From Ornithomonoglobus_A sp034090805 (GTDB lineage: Bacteria > Bacillota > Clostridia > UBA1381), in the NCBI GenBank assembly GCA_034090805.1, contig JAXDRV010000003.1, positions 1 through 18,011 on the forward strand: a stretch of 18,011 nucleotides of DNA, given 5' to 3'. A program made the translations under genes and the position numbers. Numbering within the stretch: position 1 is the first letter of the stretch; every line of letters begins with the position of its first letter. Below the pieces are notes generated by a model. The model had not been told where the DNA came from and made no database searches. It was given only the letters and a program-made list of their open reading frames with translations. Below, one piece after another: positions 15,341 to 18,011 of the stretch.

Positions 15341-15790
15341 ATGGGAATATTCAGTGCAGTAAAGAGCTTTATGGGCTTTGAGGAGGATTACGACGACGCA
15401 GACGAGCGCTATGATGACGATGAGCTTGATGAGGAGGAAGAACCCAGGCAGAGAAAGTTCACAAGAACCGCTCAGCGTTCAAAGGTTATCCCCATCACAA
15501 ACCGCAACGATGACGCAAATGTTCAGATAGTCAAGCCGACGACGTTTGACGACGCACGCAAGGCGGCTGAGGTTATCATGCGTGATCAGGTTGTTGTTTT
15601 TGATGTGAGCGGTATGCGCGACAGCGAGGAGGCTCTGAGGGTTGTTGATTTTGTGTCGGGGACGGTTTACGGCTTGAGAGGAAACATCAGGAAAATCAAT
15701 ACCGGTATTTTCATTGCCGCACCGAGACACATAGACATATCGGGCGATAACATAAAGGATCACACACGCAACAATTTTGACTGGAAATGA
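15341..15790 (+). CDS. sepF: Cell division protein SepF
   Basis: A 149-residue FtsZ-binding and membrane-tethering protein of the division ring. The N-terminal amphipathic membrane anchor is MGIFSAVKSFMGF (1-13), followed by a very acidic linker (14-36) and the globular SepF core (about 60-132, with FDDARKAAEVIM, VFDVSGM and DFVSGTVYGL). The glycine pair region around G111-G114 needed for polymerisation is present. The frame is open to 15200, but the ATG at 15341 gives the family start and follows AAAGGTAAG. The last four bases overlap the ylmH start (ATGA), indicating translational coupling. Confidence 0.95.
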   Translation: MGIFSAVKSFMGFEEDYDDADERYDDDELDEEEEPRQRKFTRTAQRSKVIPITNRNDDANVQIVKPTTFDDARKAAEVIMRDQVVVFDVSGMRDSEEALRVVDFVSGTVYGLRGNIRKINTGIFIAAPRHIDISGDNIKDHTRNNFDWK

Positions 15791-16542
15791 CGGACAGGGA
15801 CAAGCTTTTGCTTGCGAAAACAGAGGATTTGTTCCGGCTTTGCGACAAATACGCCGAGCCGAGATTTTCGCAGTTTCTGGACGGAGCGGAGGCGGCGTAC
15901 ATAGAGGACAATTTTCATTTTCCCTATGGCTTTAATACGATGCTTTTCGGAGGCTTTCCCGACAGCGAGCGTAAGATTTTGGGAGTATTTCCCGAATGGA
16001 CGGACGCAGAGGAAGGTCTTTTTCCCGTATCGGTCATCAAAATAAGCGGAGGTTACGACCGCCGCCTGACACACAGGGACTATCTCGGCACGATTTTGTC
16101 TCTTGGGATAGACCGTGCAAAAACGGGCGATATTATAATCGGCGAGGACGGCTTTGCATATGCCGCCGTGACGGAGGATATTGCGGAGTATATTGCCGGA
16201 AATCTAAAAAAGATAGCTAACTGCGGAGTTAAGACGGAGCTTTTAAGCTCCACAGAGAGCATAAATCCTGTGCGCCGCATTGAGAAAATAAGCGCAGTGT
16301 GCGCATCGATGAGAGCGGACGCCGTTGTCGGTGCGCTGACGGGACTTTCACGGAGCGCAGCGGCAAAGCTTGTGACTGCCGAAAAGGTCAAGATAAATCA
16401 CAGGCTTGTTATTGATGTGTCAAAAACGGTGCATGAGGGCGATTTAATCTCCGTCCGAGGCTACGGAAGATATATTATTAATGAAGAAAGCGGAAAAACA
16501 CGCAGCGGAAGGCTGCATATTGCCGCCGGAAAATACGTATAA
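15787..16542 (+). CDS. ylmH: YlmH-family S4-domain RNA-binding protein
   Basis: A 251-residue protein of the YlmH/Sll1252 family. A conserved N-terminal and middle part includes HRDYLGTILSLGIDR (96-110), followed by a C-terminal S4 RNA-binding domain at about 175-235 (LSRSAAAKLVTAEKVKINHR and GDLISVRGYGR). YlmH-like proteins bind ribosomes or tRNA, and one has been linked to ribosome-associated quality control in Bacillus; the exact role in this organism is unknown. It overlaps sepF by four bases and precedes divIVA by 72 bases. Confidence 0.92.
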   Translation: MTDRDKLLLAKTEDLFRLCDKYAEPRFSQFLDGAEAAYIEDNFHFPYGFNTMLFGGFPDSERKILGVFPEWTDAEEGLFPVSVIKISGGYDRRLTHRDYLGTILSLGIDRAKTGDIIIGEDGFAYAAVTEDIAEYIAGNLKKIANCGVKTELLSSTESINPVRRIEKISAVCASMRADAVVGALTGLSRSAAAKLVTAEKVKINHRLVIDVSKTVHEGDLISVRGYGRYIINEESGKTRSGRLHIAAGKYV

Positions 16543-16552
16543 ATTTATAAGA

Positions 16553-16574
16553 CCGCCCCGCAGTCCTGCGGCGG
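16553..16574 (+). other. GC-rich hairpin between ylmH and divIVA
   Basis: CCGCC (16553-16557) pairs with GGCGG (16570-16574), and GCA pairs with TGC around GTCC, leaving a two-base bulge. No T-tract follows, so it is not a standard terminator. It could be an attenuator or an RNA processing site that lowers or separates divIVA expression. Confidence 0.45.
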
Positions 16575-16614
16575 GAGAGCGGCTCAATTTGCAGGAGGAA
16601 GGTTAGGGGTACTT

Positions 16615-17052
16615 ATGCTGCGGCCGATTGATATTCAGAATAAGGAATTTGAAAAAAAGCTAAAGGGCTACGACTGCAACGAGGTTGATGATTTTCTCGA
16701 TGCGATCATCACGGACTATGAGCTTTTATGCAAGGAAAACCAAGCCTTAAAGGATAAGCTTGCACTGTTGACGGAGGCAGTTGAGCGTTATAAGCTTATG
16801 GAGGTGACGATGCGCCAGTCGCTTGACGTGGCAAAGCAATCCGCCGACGAGCTGCGCCGCAACGCAAACATAGAAGCGCAGGGCATAATCTCAAAGGCAA
16901 AGCTTGACGCGTCAAGGCTGTCAAAGCAGATTGACGATGAGCATTTGAAAAAGCACAGAGAAATGCTTGCTCTAAAAACTCAGATAGACAGCTATAAGGC
17001 ACGCGTGAAATCATTGACGGAGAGCATGATACAAATGCTTGAGGATATTTAA
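16615..17052 (+). CDS. divIVA: DivIVA-domain protein
   Basis: A 145-residue coiled-coil protein that recognises curved membrane at poles and septa and recruits division or wall-growth partners. The N-terminal lipid-binding domain (1-35) has the typical I-NKEF-KKLKGYDCNEVDDFLD pattern, followed by continuous coiled coil (about 36-140) of high Lys/Glu/Leu content. It is short compared with full-length DivIVA, lacking a long C-terminal tail. AGGGG is 5 bases before the ATG and a stronger GGAGG lies 16 bases before it. It closes the yggS-sepF-ylmH-divIVA block. Confidence 0.92.
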   Translation: MLRPIDIQNKEFEKKLKGYDCNEVDDFLDAIITDYELLCKENQALKDKLALLTEAVERYKLMEVTMRQSLDVAKQSADELRRNANIEAQGIISKAKLDASRLSKQIDDEHLKKHREMLALKTQIDSYKARVKSLTESMIQMLEDI

Positions 17053-17072
17053 TTTAAGGAGGGTCAATCCTT

Positions 17073-17822
17073 TTGATAAATGAAGAATTTTACACTGCGC
17101 CCGCCTCGACCGTACAGAAGCGGATGCTTGTGTACACGCCGCCCGGGTATATCGGCGAGCCTTTGCCGGTGCTGTATCTTCTACACGGAATCAGTCAGAC
17201 GGAGGAAAGTTGGGAGGAGCAGTGCGGAGCATCGGAGATACTTGACAAAGCAATAACCGAGGGCAGCGCAAGACCGATGATAGCGGTTATGCCGAACGGC
17301 AGAGCGGTTGAGGGCGGTGCGCTCCCCGGCGAGAAATTCGGACTTGAAAATGTGCGTTCGTTTATGGATTTTGAAAGTGAGTTTATTTCGGTTATTTTAC
17401 CGGAGATTGACAAGCGTTATCCGACACTGCCCGACAGAAATTCGAGAGCCGTTACGGGATTTTCGATGGGTGGGTATCAGAGTGTGAATTTCGGTCTTGC
17501 TCATCTCGACAAATTCGCATATGTCGGCGGCTTTTCGCCCGCTCCGTCTGCGGACGCAAAATACAGTTTACGTGAATTTATGAAAGACAACGCCGATGCG
17601 GACATTAATTCGATGCTAAAGCTGTTTTACCTGTCAAACGGAACAGCGGAAAAGGGCGGCGAGGGAATATTCGGCGAATTTGCCACCGTATCGGAGCGAT
17701 GCCTTGAATACATGAGCCGAACAGACATACGCTGTGTTTACGAAACATATCCCGGCGGTCACGAACCGACCGTTTGGCGGCAAAGCCTATATAGCTTTAT
17801 ACAAAAAATTTTTTTAAACTAA
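17073..17822 (+). CDS. Alpha/beta-hydrolase esterase (esterase D / XynZ feruloyl-esterase-like)
   Basis: A 249-residue predicted serine esterase. It has the oxyanion HG (38-39), the nucleophile elbow GFSMGG with S131 (129-134) and the catalytic histidine H230 in GGHE. The usual strand-end Asp (as in CG-x-x-D of this fold) is not obvious: the matching place reads LSNGTAEKGGEG (187-198), so the acid of the triad may be displaced or E193. No signal peptide is present, so it is probably cytosolic. The start is a TTG: no in-frame ATG occurs before residue 18, and AAGGAGG lies 10 bases upstream. It follows divIVA by 20 bases and is the last gene before the terminator. Substrate unknown. Confidence 0.88.
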   Translation: MINEEFYTAPASTVQKRMLVYTPPGYIGEPLPVLYLLHGISQTEESWEEQCGASEILDKAITEGSARPMIAVMPNGRAVEGGALPGEKFGLENVRSFMDFESEFISVILPEIDKRYPTLPDRNSRAVTGFSMGGYQSVNFGLAHLDKFAYVGGFSPAPSADAKYSLREFMKDNADADINSMLKLFYLSNGTAEKGGEGIFGEFATVSERCLEYMSRTDIRCVYETYPGGHEPTVWRQSLYSFIQKIFLN

Positions 17823-17859
17823 AAACGAGGGTGCATAATCGATACACCCTCGTTTGTTT
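17821..17859. terminator. Bidirectional terminator between convergent genes
   Basis: A perfect 11-bp stem, AAACGAGGGTG (17823-17833) with CACCCTCGTTT (17845-17855), encloses an 11-base loop containing the palindrome ATCGAT. T-rich sequence follows rightwards (TTTGTTTGTT) and five T follow leftwards, so it can stop the esterase operon and the facing leftward gene. Confidence 0.85.
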
Positions 17860-17860
17860 G

Positions 17861-18011
17861 TTATTTGTTTATATCTACAACCTCCATGCTATCCCATGAC
17901 TGGGTATGTGTAGCACTTGCCGCAGTTCCGCCGGAGGCTATTTCCTGCCCTACAAGCTGTGATGCTGTCATGCTTGTTGTAACAACATTTTCAACGCTGA
18001 ATTTTGATGCC
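17861..18011 (-). CDS. C-terminal end of an unidentified protein (partial)
   Basis: A leftward frame enters at the right edge and runs 49 codons to TAA at 17861-17863. The tail is rich in Ser, Thr, Ala and Gln, contains VVTTSMTASQLVGQEIASGG and ends SMEVVDINK. I recognise no domain. It is supported as coding by the open frame, its composition and the terminator-like hairpin just after the stop. The start lies outside the window. Confidence 0.6.
   Translation of the reverse strand, partial: ASKFSVENVVTTSMTASQLVGQEIASGGTAASATHTQSWDSMEVVDINK

Noticed and set aside
16553..16574. Terminator between ylmH and divIVA
   Set aside because: The hairpin is stable but no T-tract follows, and divIVA has no promoter I can identify downstream of it.

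Overview
This window looks like chromosomal DNA from a spore-forming, anaerobic, low- to mid-GC member of the Clostridia (Oscillospiraceae/Ruminococcaceae-like). The evidence is a SpoIIE sporulation phosphatase with a Spo0A-type promoter, a three-repeat SLH surface protein, RNase Y, Obg, and the Gram-positive division set yggS-sepF-ylmH-divIVA. Genus-level placement is inference. I see no phage genes, transposase, CRISPR array, rRNA or tRNA.

The window is organised around a divergent promoter region at 9039-9206. Everything to its left reads leftwards. In transcription order this half has a YfcE-like metallophosphoesterase and an RsmB/NOP-family RNA m5C methyltransferase (a tight two-gene operon), then obgE, then rny behind a long structured leader, then a large SLH-domain surface protein with two tandem near-consensus promoters and a strong terminator. 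The gene boundaries here are compact. The terminator after the methyltransferase shares bases with the obgE promoter, and the obgE Shine-Dalgarno is folded into a small hairpin next to a GTG start. The extreme left edge (2-151) is a non-coding cluster of near-perfect palindromes.

Everything to the right of 9206 reads rightwards until 17822. spoIIE is a single-gene unit with its own terminator. A new consensus promoter (11549-11577) then starts a probable long operon: a purine-type phosphoribosyltransferase, a patatin-like lipase, a HlyD-like single-pass membrane fusion protein, YggS, SepF, YlmH, DivIVA and an esterase of the XynZ/EsteraseD fold. It ends at a strong bidirectional hairpin terminator. 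Facing it from the right edge is the last 49 codons of an unidentified leftward gene.

Functionally the right half combines sporulation and cell-division factors (SpoIIE, SepF, DivIVA) with envelope-acting enzymes (patatin, HlyD-like protein, esterase). The left half combines mRNA decay (RNase Y), ribosome assembly or modification (Obg, the methyltransferase) and the surface layer. The most informative regulatory signal is the spoIIE promoter: a 0A box replaces the -35 region, with a 21-bp spacing to an extended -10, which matches the arrangement known for Spo0A~P-activated promoters in Bacillus. The least understood parts are the palindrome cluster, the rny leader, and the HlyD-like/patatin pair inside the division operon.
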